DNA of 64,000 nt, taken from NCBI RefSeq assembly GCF_001661075.1, contig NZ_CP014870.1, positions 6,663,501 through 6,727,500 on the forward strand, read 5' to 3'. Both the position numbers and the translations under genes were made by a program. The DNA comes from Pseudomonas silesiensis. Its GTDB lineage: Bacteria > Pseudomonadota > Gammaproteobacteria > Pseudomonadales > Pseudomonadaceae. Positions 26,220 to 35,143 of this stretch are shown piece after piece (the stretch's first letter is position 1; each line of letters begins with the position of its first letter). The notes beneath the pieces are model-generated. The model was given only the letters and a program-made list of their open reading frames with translations, was not told where the DNA came from and ran no database searches.

Positions 26220-27218
26220 ATGCTTCACTCCCACCTCACCACTCTCAACGCCGTCTCCCTGGTACTAAACGCCTTTAAGGCCGACGGATTGTCCAGCGAG
26301 GCGCTACTGGCGGGCAGTGGCATCAGCGCCGCTGACCTGAACCGCGCAGACACGCGCATCACCACCAACCAGGAAATGCAGGTCTGCGCCAACGCCGTCG
26401 CGCTCAAGCGTGACATCGGCCTGGAACTGGGCCGGCGGATGCACGTTTCCTCCTACGGCATGCTCGGATATGCCCTGCTCACAAGTGCCACCTTCGGTGA
26501 CGCGTTACGCCTGGCGATGCGTTATCCGGCGCTGCTGGGAACACTTTTCGAGCTCGGTCTTGAGGACGACGGCGAGCGAATATGGTTCGTAGCCGCCGAT
26601 TACCGCGAAAATCCGGCGCTGGCCGTATTCAACGCCGAGTTCTGCCTGGTGTCGTTGAAAACCATCTGCGACGACCTGCTCGGCCATTCGTTGCCATTGT
26701 TGGCTGCGCGCTTCGAACATGCCGCGCCCGACTATGAAGCCACCTATGCAGAACACTTCAATTGCCCGCTGCACTTCAAGGCCCGTGACAATGCCTTCGC
26801 TTTCGACAAAAGCTGGCTTGACCAACCCTTGCCGCTTGCCGATGTCATCACCCATCAGGCCATGGCCGAACGCTGCCGCAAACAGAACTCCGAATTCACT
26901 GGGCGTCAGGCCTGGCTGGGACGGATTCGCCAGTTACTCCGCGCGCAATTGAATGCGGCGCCGGGGCTGGAGGGGTTGGCCGAGCAGATGAATTGTTCGG
27001 CGCGCACGTTGCGTCGGCATCTGAAGGACCTTGGGTGCAGTTATCAGGAATTGCTCGACGAATTGCGCTTCGAACAGGCCAAGCTCCTGCTGCGTGAGGA
27101 CCAGATGCCGATCTATCAGATTGCCGAGGCGCTGGGCTTCAGCGAGACGGCGAGCTTTCGTCATGCGTTTGTACGCTGGAGCGGCGTGGCGCCGAGTCAG
27201 TTCAGGCCGCATCGATAA
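26220..27218 (+). CDS. AraC-family regulator with Arabinose_bd-type N-terminal domain
   Basis: 332 aa. The N-terminal 200 aa (ALLAGSGISAADLNRADTRIT; HVSSYGMLGYALLTSATFGDAL) match the PF12625 type found in OruR and similar regulators. The C-terminal double helix-turn-helix (about 235-330; MNCSARTLRRHLKDLGCSYQELL, IYQIAEALGFSETASFRHAFVRWSGVAPSQFR) binds DNA. It precedes the polyamine genes in the same orientation, with REP repeats between, so control of them is possible but unproven. Confidence 0.92.
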   Translation: MLHSHLTTLNAVSLVLNAFKADGLSSEALLAGSGISAADLNRADTRITTNQEMQVCANAVALKRDIGLELGRRMHVSSYGMLGYALLTSATFGDALRLAMRYPALLGTLFELGLEDDGERIWFVAADYRENPALAVFNAEFCLVSLKTICDDLLGHSLPLLAARFEHAAPDYEATYAEHFNCPLHFKARDNAFAFDKSWLDQPLPLADVITHQAMAERCRKQNSEFTGRQAWLGRIRQLLRAQLNAAPGLEGLAEQMNCSARTLRRHLKDLGCSYQELLDELRFEQAKLLLREDQMPIYQIAEALGFSETASFRHAFVRWSGVAPSQFRPHR

Positions 27219-27219
27219 C

Positions 27220-27339
27220 CTGTGGGAGCGAGCTTGCTCCGGGCGGCGTTCCGACGATGGTCGCAAACGATAACGCGTATTTACTGATTAAACGCGCGGT
27301 GCTTTTGAGTCCATCGCGGGCAAGCCCGCTCCCACAGGG
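27220..27339. repeat. REP-type inverted repeat
   Basis: CTGTGGGAGCGAGCTTGCTCC at the left and CCATCGCGGGCAAGCCCGC...CCCACAGGG at the right. The left half shares GGGCGGCGTTCCGACGA with 26032-26162. Confidence 0.8.
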
Positions 27340-27505
27340 TCGGCACTCCAGGCCTCACGGGGGCATTCCTGCGCCAATAATAAGGGGCGAATTTCGGTCA
27401 ACTATTTTGGCCATATCGATCCCCTTTTGGCCTTTTCTGCCGTTCTCTGAAACGCCCCGCACCGCAAGACTGTGTTCAACCGAATCAGCCTGCGGAGAAC
27501 AAGAA

Positions 27506-28537
27506 ATGCTGACGATCTACTCGGATGATCACCACCTGCACCACGGCCGTTGTGAATTGATCGACGGACAACTCAAGCCCTGCTTTGAAATGCCCTCGCG
27601 CGCAGACCATGTGCTGGCACGGGTGCAAAAGCAGAACCTTGGCGCCGTAGAAGCACCCAAGGATTTTGGCCTCGACCCAATCGCACGCATCCACAGCCGC
27701 GACTATCTCGAATTCTTCAAAGGTGCCTGGGCGCGCTGGACCGAGTTCAATACCGATGGCGACCTGCTGCCCTATACCTGGCCAGCCCGCACCCTGCGCC
27801 CGATCATCCCCACCAGCCTGCACGGCCAGCTCGGCTATTACAGCTTCGACGGCGGCGCGCCGATCACGGCCGGTACCTGGCAAGCGGCGTACAGCGCAGC
27901 GCAAGTGGCCCTCACTGCCCAGGCTGAAATCCAGCGCGGCGCCCGCAGTGCCTTCGCCCTGTGCCGTCCACCTGGTCATCACGCTGCCAGTGATCTGATG
28001 GGTGGTTATTGCTACCTCAACAACGCCGCCATCGCCGCTCAGGCCTTCCTCGACCAAGGCCACAAAAAGGTCGCGATCCTCGATGTCGACTACCATCACG
28101 GCAACGGCACCCAATCGATTTTCTACGCGCGCAGCGACGTGCTCTTCACGTCGATCCACGGACATCCGGAAGCCGAGTTTCCGTTCTTCCTCGGCTATGA
28201 AGATGAGCTGGGTGAAGGCGCGGGCGAAGGCTTCAACTTCAACTACCCTTTGCCCGCGGGCAGCGGCTGGGACAGCTGGAACTCCGCTCTGGAGCAGGCC
28301 TGCAAGGAGATCGAACAGTACTGTGCGGACATCGTTGTCGTTTCCCTGGGCGTCGACACCTTCAAGGACGACCCTATTTCCCAATTCAAGCTCGACAGCC
28401 CGGATTACCTGGCGATGGGCGAGCGCATCGCACGCCTCGGCAAGCCGACGTTGTTCGTGATGGAAGGCGGTTATGCGGTAGAGGAAATCGGCATCAATGC
28501 CGTGAACGTTCTCGAAGGTTTTGAAAGCGCTCAATGA
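27506..28537 (+). CDS. acetylpolyamine amidohydrolase (class II HDAC-like)
   Basis: 343 aa, the length of Pseudomonas AphA/AphB enzymes. Histone-deacetylase-fold motifs are complete: CRPPGHHAA (catalytic His pair), DVDYHHGNGTQ (zinc Asp and His), SLGVDTFKDDP (second zinc Asp) and VMEGGYAVEEIG. It removes acetyl groups from acetylputrescine, acetylcadaverine or related amines in the cytoplasm. GGAG precedes the ATG. A polyamine-binding protein gene follows after 12 bp, the same pairing as PA1409-PA1410 of P. aeruginosa (remembered). Confidence 0.93.
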   Translation: MLTIYSDDHHLHHGRCELIDGQLKPCFEMPSRADHVLARVQKQNLGAVEAPKDFGLDPIARIHSRDYLEFFKGAWARWTEFNTDGDLLPYTWPARTLRPIIPTSLHGQLGYYSFDGGAPITAGTWQAAYSAAQVALTAQAEIQRGARSAFALCRPPGHHAASDLMGGYCYLNNAAIAAQAFLDQGHKKVAILDVDYHHGNGTQSIFYARSDVLFTSIHGHPEAEFPFFLGYEDELGEGAGEGFNFNYPLPAGSGWDSWNSALEQACKEIEQYCADIVVVSLGVDTFKDDPISQFKLDSPDYLAMGERIARLGKPTLFVMEGGYAVEEIGINAVNVLEGFESAQ

Positions 28538-28549
28538 GGAAGTGGACCA

Positions 28550-29665
28550 ATGCATCAGCTCAAGCGTTATATCGCTCCCGCACTCTTCCCTGCAGTGCTG
28601 GGCGCCACAGTGCTCTGTGGTGCCGTTCAGGCTGAAGAACGAACCTTGCGCGTCTACAACTGGTTCGACTACATCACGCCCAAGGCGCTGGAAGATTTCA
28701 AGACCCAGAACACCCAGACCAAGTTGGTCTACGACATCTTCGACACCAACGAAGCACTGGAAGCCAAATTGCTGACCGGCAACTCCGGCTACGATGTGGT
28801 GGTGCCGTCCAACGTGTTCCTCGCCAAACAGATTGAAGCCGGCGTGTTCCAGCCCCTGGATCGCAGCAAGCTGCCAAACTGGAACCACCTCGATCCCAAG
28901 CTGATGAAGCTGATCGAAACCAACGACCCCGGCAATAAATTCGCCGTGCCCTACATGTACGGCACTATCCTGATCGGCTTCAACCCGGACAAGGTCAAGG
29001 CCGCCTTGGGCGACAACGCCCCGGTGGACAGTTGGGACCTGATCTTCAACGAAGAGAACATCAGCAAACTCAAGCAGTGCGGCGTCGCCCTGCTCGACTC
29101 GCCGTCGGAGATCCTGCCGCTGGCCCTGCAACACCTCGGCCTGGACCCCAACAGCAAGAAGCCGGCGGACTACGCGAAGGCGGAAGCCTTGTTGATGAAG
29201 ATTCGTCCGTACGTCACTTACTTTCACTCATCCAAATACATGGCCGACATCGCCAACGGCGACATTTGCGTCGCGGTCGGTTACTCCGGCAGCTTTTCCC
29301 AGGCCGCCAACCGCGCCAAGGAAGCCAAAAATGGCGTGATCGTCGACATGCGCCTGCCAAAAGAAGGCGCACCGATCTGGTTCGACATGCTTGCCATTCC
29401 CAAAGGCGCAAAGAACACGGAAGACGCCTACACCTTCATCAACTATTTGCTGCAACCCCAGGTGATCGCGCCGGTGAGCGACTTCGTCGGCTATCCGAAC
29501 CCGAACAAGGACGCCACGGAGAGCGTGGATCCTGCGATCCGTAATAATCCCAACCTGTACCCGACCGAAACGGCGATGGGGACGCTCTACACCCTGCAAC
29601 CGCTGCCCCGCGATGCCGAGCGTGCGCGAACCCGGGCCTGGACCAAGATCAAATCAGGAACCTGA
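28550..29665 (+). CDS. polyamine ABC transporter substrate-binding protein (PotF/SpuD-like)
   Basis: 371 aa periplasmic receptor with signal peptide ending near CGAVQA. The start of the mature protein, RTLRVYNWFDYITPKALEDF, and GYDVVVPSNVFLAKQIEAGVFQPLD, VPYMYGTILIGFN and IWFDMLAIPKGAKN are typical of the putrescine/spermidine family. No permease or ATPase gene follows, so it must use a transporter encoded elsewhere. Coupling to the acetylpolyamine hydrolase suggests it delivers acetylated or free polyamines. Confidence 0.94.
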   Translation: MHQLKRYIAPALFPAVLGATVLCGAVQAEERTLRVYNWFDYITPKALEDFKTQNTQTKLVYDIFDTNEALEAKLLTGNSGYDVVVPSNVFLAKQIEAGVFQPLDRSKLPNWNHLDPKLMKLIETNDPGNKFAVPYMYGTILIGFNPDKVKAALGDNAPVDSWDLIFNEENISKLKQCGVALLDSPSEILPLALQHLGLDPNSKKPADYAKAEALLMKIRPYVTYFHSSKYMADIANGDICVAVGYSGSFSQAANRAKEAKNGVIVDMRLPKEGAPIWFDMLAIPKGAKNTEDAYTFINYLLQPQVIAPVSDFVGYPNPNKDATESVDPAIRNNPNLYPTETAMGTLYTLQPLPRDAERARTRAWTKIKSGT

Positions 29666-29759
29666 GTTCCTGACTCATGAGCTGGTTCGCCACGGGCTCT
29701 ACGGAACGACCTGAGCCTGCCGTTGAAAACCGACACGCAATCCTGGCGTGGTGCAAGAC

Positions 29760-31310
29760 TCATGTGCGCCAGGCTCTGTCCAAACGCCGAAGTGCTTCGA
29801 TGATGGCGACTTCCGGCACCGCCGCAAAACCCAGGACCAGCCCGGCGCGCTGGTCCTGCGGTTGTTGCGTGTCCGGTAACCAGTAGCTGCTCAGGGCATT
29901 GATCTCGACATCGACGCTGGCCGCTTTTTCGATCAGCGCCTGCTCTCGGGCCTGAGACGCGACCGCAACCGTCAGGTGCAGCCCTGCCGCGACAACCGGC
30001 AGGCTGCCGACACCCGGGATACCCTGGGGCCAGCCGGACAGCAATGCGTTACGCCGGCTCAGCGCGGCTCGCCGCATGCGCCGGATGTGTCGCTGGAAAT
30101 GCCCGGCAGCCATGAACTCGGCCATTACCGCCTGAGTGCTGACCTCCGAATGCCGCACGTCCACTGCGCGACGCTGGGAGAACGCGTCCACCAATGCCGG
30201 CGGCAACACCAGATAACCCAGGCGCAATGCCGGGAAGGCGACCTTGCCGAAGGTCCCGACGTACAGCACCCGCCCCTGCCGATCGAGTGCCGCCAAGGGT
30301 GCCAATGGCGCGCCGCTGTAACGGTACTCGCCATCGTAGTCATCCTCCACGATCCAGCCTTGGGTGCATTCAGCCCAGGCCAGCAGCTCCAGGCGGCGTG
30401 CCAGACTCATGACCACCCCGGTCGGGTACTGATGCGACGGCGTGACATAAGCCAGACGACAATCACCGAGCCCCGCCAATTCGGTGCAATCGATACCCTC
30501 ATTGTCTACCGCTATCCCGTGCAATCGCGCCCCGGCCACAGCGAATGCATGCCCCGCCGCGCGATACCCCGGATTCTCGATCGCTACCCCGTCGCCCGGC
30601 TCCACCAGCAGCTGTGCACAAAGGCTGATCCCCTGCTGCGCGCCACTGGTGATCACTATTTGCTCAGCCGTGCACTGCATGCCCCGCGAACTGCGCAGGT
30701 ACGCCGCAATCAGGCCGCGCAAGCGCCCATCGCCTGCCGGGTCGCCGTAACAGAGTTGCTGTAAGTCCGGTTTACGCCAGAAAGCCGCGCTCAGCTTGGC
30801 CCACACCTCGAACGGAAACAGATCAAAGGCCGGAACGCCGACCCGAAAAGCCCGTGGCGGTCCACTTGGCGGCGTTGGCAAATGATTCCTTTCTACTCGA
30901 TCCAGGGCCCCACTGTGGATAACTTTACTGGATGAAACCACAGGTAAATCCAGCCAATTTGTGGATAAGGCTGTGGGTAACCCTGTTGACAACCCTGTGG
31001 ATACTTTTGTGGATAATTTTTTTGCCGGCAACACCGCTTGAGGCAGTTGTGCGACATAGGTGCCGTCGCCAACACGCCCTTCGATAAAGCCCTCGGCGTA
31101 GAGCTGATCGTAGGCCCGGACCACGCTGTTACGGGAAATCGCCAACGCAGCCGCCAAATCGCGACTGGCCGGTAATCGCGTGCCGCTGGCCAGTCTGCCG
31201 TCGAGCACACGTAACCGTAACGCCTGGTACAACTGACGGCTCAAACCCTGACGGCGATCAAGTTCTATGCCCGCAGGATTGAACGACAAGGACAGTGAAT
31301 CACCGGTCAT
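29760..31310 (-). CDS. MocR-type (GntR plus aminotransferase fold) regulator
   Basis: 516 aa. N-terminal GntR winged helix (about 15-85; GTRLPASRDLAAALAISRNSVVRAYDQLYAEGFI), a linker (about 90-150), then a fold-type I aminotransferase-like domain with the PLP lysine in VGTFGKVAFPALRLGYL and the Asp of IVEDDYDGEYRY. Such regulators sense pyridoxal phosphate or an amino-compound aldimine. It is divergent from a PaiB-like gene. The linker contains a 12-bp tandem repeat coding for LST-type tetrapeptides (30960-31019). Confidence 0.93.
   Translation of the reverse strand: MTGDSLSLSFNPAGIELDRRQGLSRQLYQALRLRVLDGRLASGTRLPASRDLAAALAISRNSVVRAYDQLYAEGFIEGRVGDGTYVAQLPQAVLPAKKLSTKVSTGLSTGLPTALSTNWLDLPVVSSSKVIHSGALDRVERNHLPTPPSGPPRAFRVGVPAFDLFPFEVWAKLSAAFWRKPDLQQLCYGDPAGDGRLRGLIAAYLRSSRGMQCTAEQIVITSGAQQGISLCAQLLVEPGDGVAIENPGYRAAGHAFAVAGARLHGIAVDNEGIDCTELAGLGDCRLAYVTPSHQYPTGVVMSLARRLELLAWAECTQGWIVEDDYDGEYRYSGAPLAPLAALDRQGRVLYVGTFGKVAFPALRLGYLVLPPALVDAFSQRRAVDVRHSEVSTQAVMAEFMAAGHFQRHIRRMRRAALSRRNALLSGWPQGIPGVGSLPVVAAGLHLTVAVASQAREQALIEKAASVDVEINALSSYWLPDTQQPQDQRAGLVLGFAAVPEVAIIEALRRLDRAWRT
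30960..31019. repeat. five 12-bp tandem repeats with DnaA-box-like 9-mers
   Basis: Units start at 30960, 30972, 30984, 30996 and 31008: TGTGGATAAGGC, TGTGGGTAACCC, TGTTGACAACCC, TGTGGATACTTT, TGTGGATAATTT. The first nine bases are the complement of TTATCCACA exactly in units 1 and 5 and with one or two changes in the others. A further exact copy lies at 30914-30922. The array is in frame within the MocR gene. Confidence 0.9.
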
Positions 31311-31327
31311 GGCAATGGACCTATGAA

Positions 31328-31360
31328 ATTGGTCATTAATGGCTCTTACAACAGACCAAT
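31328..31360. promoter_or_regulatory. candidate MocR operator
   Basis: Inverted repeat ATTGGTC (31328-31334) and GACCAAT (31354-31360), half-sites 26 bp apart, in the 90-bp divergent region between the MocR and PaiB-like genes. Confidence 0.5.
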
Positions 31361-31400
31361 AGCCTGCCTAGGATGAGCACATTCGCCAAGGAAAATCTCC

Positions 31401-32024
31401 ATGTACACGCCAAGCAACTTTGCCATCAACGATTTGCATGACTTGCAACAGCAGATCCTCGACACCCGCCTTGCCATGCTGGTGACCCATGGGGAGCAGG
31501 GCCTGCAGGCCAGTCATCTGCCATTGCTGCTTCGCCCCGACCAAGGCCCGAACGGCACACTCTACGGTCACTTCGCCCGGGCCAATCCGCAATGGAAAGC
31601 ACTGCAGGACGGCGCTCAAGCGCTGGTGATTTTCGCCGGTGCCGAGGCTTACGTCAGCCCGGGGTTTTACCCGAGCAAAGCCGAACACGGCAAAGTGGTG
31701 CCGACCTGGAACTATGTCGCTGTGCACGCTTACGGCACGGCCGAGGTTTTCACCGACGCTGATCGCCTGCGCGACCTGGTCAGTGCGCTGACGGATCGTC
31801 ATGAAGCAGGCCGCAACAATCCGTGGAAGGTCGCGGATGCGCCCGCGGAGTACATTGACGCAATGCTCAAGGCCATCGTCGGTTTCGCCTTGCCGATCGA
31901 GCGCCTGGAAGGTAAGCGCAAACTCAGCCAGAACCGCAGCCCCGCAGACATTGCCGGCGTACGCGAGGGGCTCGCCGCCAGCCCCGATGTGCATGACCAG
32001 GCTCTCGCCCATTTGATGCGTTAA
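31401..32024 (+). CDS. PaiB-like FMN-binding negative regulator family protein
   Basis: 207 aa. MYTPSNFAINDLHDLQQQI, the FARANPQWKAL segment, YVSPGFYPSKAEHGKVVPTWNYVAVHAYG and the late LEGKRKLSQNRSPADIAGV are hallmarks of the PaiB/FMN-binding (PF04299) family. Some members regulate, others bind flavin or heme; the role here is unknown. It leads an operon with two GNAT acetyltransferases, like the PaiA-PaiB association known from Bacillus. Confidence 0.92.
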   Translation: MYTPSNFAINDLHDLQQQILDTRLAMLVTHGEQGLQASHLPLLLRPDQGPNGTLYGHFARANPQWKALQDGAQALVIFAGAEAYVSPGFYPSKAEHGKVVPTWNYVAVHAYGTAEVFTDADRLRDLVSALTDRHEAGRNNPWKVADAPAEYIDAMLKAIVGFALPIERLEGKRKLSQNRSPADIAGVREGLAASPDVHDQALAHLMR

Positions 32025-32033
32025 GGAATGAAC

Positions 32034-32501
32034 ATGAGTCAGATCGAGATTCGCCCGGTCATCGCCGATGACCATGCTGCCTGGTTGCCGTTGTGGCAGG
32101 CCTATCTGCGTTTCTATAACACCGAATTGCCCGAGGCCGTCACTCAAAGCACCTGGCAGCGCATGCTCGACCCTGGCGAACCGACCCACTCGGCGCTGGC
32201 CTGGGCCGGTGGCCAAGCGGTAGGCATGGTGAACTTCATTTACCATCGTTCGAATTGGAGCATCGAAAACTCCTGCTACCTGCAGGACTTGCTGGTAACG
32301 CCGCAAACCCGCGGCACCGGCGTCGGCCGCAAGCTGATTGAGTACGTGTACGCCACAGCCAGGGAGGACGGTTGCTGCAAGGTCCACTGGCTGACCCACG
32401 AAACCAACGCCACCGCGATCCAGCTTTACGAGCGCATCGCCGAACGGCCTGGTTTCATCCAGTTTCGCAAAGCCATTCAAGGTTCAAGGAGCACAGCATG
32501 A
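32034..32501 (+). CDS. GNAT-family N-acetyltransferase
   Basis: 155 aa single GNAT domain. The acetyl-CoA loop is VTPQTRGTGVGRKLIEYVYATA; the final strand WLTHETNATAIQLYERIAERPGF is also typical. AAGGA is correctly spaced for the ATG at 32034; ATG 32028 is too close to it. It begins 9 bp after the PaiB-like gene and overlaps the next gene by 4 bp. The substrate is unknown; polyamines or amino acids are possible given the neighbours. Confidence 0.9.
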   Translation: MSQIEIRPVIADDHAAWLPLWQAYLRFYNTELPEAVTQSTWQRMLDPGEPTHSALAWAGGQAVGMVNFIYHRSNWSIENSCYLQDLLVTPQTRGTGVGRKLIEYVYATAREDGCCKVHWLTHETNATAIQLYERIAERPGFIQFRKAIQGSRSTA

Positions 32502-33169
32502 CGACTTCACTCGCGGACTGGAAAGGCGTCCCGGCACCAACGGTTCAAACGATCGAAGGGCGCTTCATCCGCCTGGAAAAACTTGACCCGGCACGCCACG
32601 GCGACGGTTTGTGGAATGCTTTGGAAGGCCCGGGCGCCGATCCGAAGCTTTGGGACTATTTACCTTACGGACCATTCCCGGAGCGCGGTGCTTTCAATGA
32701 TTGGCTGAATAATCATGCGGCCAACAGCGACCCATACTTCTTCAGCGTGATCGACCGCGCCAGCGGCGAGGTGCAAGGCATCCTCAGCCTGATGTCGATC
32801 GTCCCTTCCCAGGGTCGCATCGAGATCGGCCACGTAACGTTCGGTGCGCCGATGCAGCGTTCGCCGAAAAGTACCGAGGCGGTTTACTTGCTGGCCAAGG
32901 CATCCTTTGAGCTGGGTTACCGGCGCCTGGAGTGGAAATGCAACAACGGCAATGCCCGCTCCAAGTACGCGGCTGAGCGGTTGGGATTCAGTTTTGAAGG
33001 GGTGTTCCGCCAGCACATGGTGGTCAAGGGGCAGAACCGGGACACGGCGTGGTATTCGATTCTGGACTCGGAATGGCCGGCAATTGCTGCGGGGTTTGAA
33101 CAGTGGCTGTCCGATGAGAACCAGACGGAATCGGGGCAGGTGAAAACACTGGTTGAGTGCCGCCAGTAA
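32498..33169 (+). CDS. GNAT-family N-acetyltransferase (RimJ/RimL-like)
   Basis: 223 aa. IEGRFIRLEKLDPARHGDGLW, then a degenerate acetyl-CoA loop region (QRSPKSTEAVYLLAKASFEL) and YRRLEWKCNNGNARSKYAAERLGFSFEGVFRQHMVVKGQNRDTAWYS match the RimJ/RimL acetyltransferase type. The start overlaps the previous stop as ATGA, with AAGGAG upstream, so translation is coupled. The substrate is unknown. Confidence 0.9.
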   Translation: MTTSLADWKGVPAPTVQTIEGRFIRLEKLDPARHGDGLWNALEGPGADPKLWDYLPYGPFPERGAFNDWLNNHAANSDPYFFSVIDRASGEVQGILSLMSIVPSQGRIEIGHVTFGAPMQRSPKSTEAVYLLAKASFELGYRRLEWKCNNGNARSKYAAERLGFSFEGVFRQHMVVKGQNRDTAWYSILDSEWPAIAAGFEQWLSDENQTESGQVKTLVECRQ

Positions 33170-33187
33170 TCTTTGGCGTCTGACAGG

Positions 33188-33309
33188 ACGCCTTCGCGGG
33201 CAAGTCGGGTCGCCGCACCGCTCGCTCCTACAAGGTTTTGCGTTGATTTATGGTCAACCGAAAAACCTGTAGGAGCGAGCGGTGCGGCGATCCAACTTGC
33301 CCGCGAATG
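33188..33309. repeat. long REP-type inverted repeat
   Basis: The left arm CTTCGCGGGCAAGT...CGCCGCACCGCTCGCTCCTACA and right arm TGTAGGAGCGAGCGGTGCGGCG...CTTGCCCGCGAA pair over about 39 bp with few mismatches. Confidence 0.85.
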
Positions 33310-33312
33310 GCA

Positions 33313-34224
33313 TCACGCTAATTTCTGGGCCAACACCGCAATATGTTCCGGCCCGATTCCGCAGCAACCGCCCAAATGGCTGGCCCCGCGCTTTTGCCAA
33401 TCGGCTGCCCACCGCAGATAACCCGGAGGGTCGAGATCGTCGCGCAACGGGTCCAGCCCGTCATTGGCCGTGGCCTCTTTCGGCTGCGGCGGGAAGGCAT
33501 TTGCGTACGCGCCGATGTGAATCTTCACACCCAAGCGTTCGAAGGTTTCCCGCGCCGCATCGATCGCAGCACCAATCACTTCCGGCTGACTGCAATTGAA
33601 CAGCAAGGTCTCGACGCCCAACCCAGCCGCCACTGCAGCGGCCTCAGCCACCGGTTCACCCGAGCGCAAACGTGGCACTTCGTCAATGTCTTCATCCTTC
33701 AAGGTAAACGACAACCAGAACGGCTTCCCATCCTTCGGCAGACCGGCATGGATTGCTCGAGCCTCAACGATCGAGCTCTGGGTTTCGGCCAGCCACAGGT
33801 CGACATGAGGCGCCAGGCCATTGACCAGAGGCGTCAGCAGCTCAGTCACCCGGGCAGCATCGAACAGGTCCGGGCGATAGGAGCCGAACAACGGTGGCAA
33901 TGAACCGGCCACGCGCACCGGTTTGCCCGCCGCATCGACTGCACGACGGGCCAACTCACCGGCCAACCCTGCAAGCGCCTGGCCTTCAGCGGCGAAACGC
34001 GCTTCGCCGATATGGAACGGCACCACTGCGTAACTGTTGCTGGTGATCACGTTCGCACCACTTTCGATATAAGCTGCGTGCACCGCTTCCACAGCTTGCG
34101 GCGCTTCGCTTAACGCTAGCGCGGACCACTCAGGCTGCCTGAACGGCGCACCTTGACGTTGCAACTCACGACCCATGCCGCCATCCAGTATTACCGTGTT
34201 TGCGCCCATATGCTTTTCACTCAT
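33313..34224 (-). CDS. homocysteine S-methyltransferase family protein
   Basis: 303 aa single-domain zinc methyltransferase. VILDGGMGRELQRQG opens the barrel; the zinc ligands are C in LFNCSQPEVI and the pair in SHLGGCCGIGPEHI. Stand-alone members (MmuM type) transfer a methyl from S-methylmethionine or betaine-like donors to homocysteine. The start is uncertain: ATG 34224 or ATG 34209; neither has a strong RBS. It is divergent from an amino-acid type ABC receptor gene, which suggests transport of its donor (inference). Confidence 0.9.
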   Translation of the reverse strand: MSEKHMGANTVILDGGMGRELQRQGAPFRQPEWSALALSEAPQAVEAVHAAYIESGANVITSNSYAVVPFHIGEARFAAEGQALAGLAGELARRAVDAAGKPVRVAGSLPPLFGSYRPDLFDAARVTELLTPLVNGLAPHVDLWLAETQSSIVEARAIHAGLPKDGKPFWLSFTLKDEDIDEVPRLRSGEPVAEAAAVAAGLGVETLLFNCSQPEVIGAAIDAARETFERLGVKIHIGAYANAFPPQPKEATANDGLDPLRDDLDPPGYLRWAADWQKRGASHLGGCCGIGPEHIAVLAQKLA

Positions 34225-34321
34225 AAGCTTATGAAAATAACTCACTATCAGAGTCGTTCTTATAACTATTTAATATGCACCACCCGGTTAATAACAACCT
34301 CTTTTTTTTCAGGGATCAACT

Positions 34322-35143
34322 GTGAAATTTCAACCACTGCTGGCCCTGGGCCTGACGATTTTGGCTGTCTCTGCCCAAGCCTTTGCGGGCGCTACTCTGG
34401 ATCGCATCGAGAAAAAGAAAGAGCTGGTGGGCGTATTGATGGAAAGCTATCCGCCCTTCTCATTCCTCAACGATCAAAACCAGCTCGACGGTTTCGATGT
34501 CGATGTGGCCAAGGCCGTGGCAGACAAACTGGGCGTCAAACTGCGTCTCGAAACGCCGTCCTGGGATGTGATCGCCGCCGGTCGCTGGAGCGGGCGTTAT
34601 GACATCTGCATCTGCTCCATGACCCCGAGCAAAGCCCGCGCTGAAGTCTTCGACTTCCCGGTCGAGTACTACGCCTCCCCTGCGGTGATTGTGGTCAATG
34701 CCAAGAACGACAGCATTCACAGCGCCAAGGACCTGAGCGGCAAAAAAGTCGGCCTCACGAGCGCCTCCAGTTATGAAAGCTACCTGAACAAAAATCTGGT
34801 GATCGAAGGCGCCGAAGACACCCAATTACAGTACCCGTTCGAGAATGTGCAGATCGCCCCGTATGACACCGACAACGTCGCGTTCCAGGATTTGGGCCTG
34901 GGCGCTGGCGTGCGTCTGGATGCGATTCTCACCAACCTGGTGACCGCGCAACCACGCCTGAATGAAGATCAGCGCTTCAAGCTCGCCGGTGAGCCGCTGT
35001 ACTCAGAACCAAACTCGGTGGCCATCGAAAAAGGCGACGCCCAGTGGGACGCCAAAGTACGTGATGTGTTTGCCCAGCTGAAACAGGACGGTACCTTGAG
35101 CAAGCTGTCGCAAAAATGGATCGGCGCCGACATCAGCAAATGA
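34322..35143 (+). CDS. amino-acid type ABC transporter substrate-binding protein
   Basis: 273 aa periplasmic receptor of family 3 (SBP_bac_3) with a signal peptide ending near VSAQAFA. LDRIEKKKELVGVLMESYPPFSF, FDVDVAKAVADKLGVKLRLE, RYDICICSMTPSKARAEVFDFP and SKLSQKWIGADIS are typical. The start is GTG with AGGGA upstream. It overlaps the permease gene by 4 bp. Confidence 0.92.
   Translation: MKFQPLLALGLTILAVSAQAFAGATLDRIEKKKELVGVLMESYPPFSFLNDQNQLDGFDVDVAKAVADKLGVKLRLETPSWDVIAAGRWSGRYDICICSMTPSKARAEVFDFPVEYYASPAVIVVNAKNDSIHSAKDLSGKKVGLTSASSYESYLNKNLVIEGAEDTQLQYPFENVQIAPYDTDNVAFQDLGLGAGVRLDAILTNLVTAQPRLNEDQRFKLAGEPLYSEPNSVAIEKGDAQWDAKVRDVFAQLKQDGTLSKLSQKWIGADISK

Noticed and set aside
30914-31019. 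A chromosomal replication origin
   Set aside because: DnaA-like boxes are present, but inside a regulator gene with no dnaA, rpmH or AT-rich unwinding region nearby.
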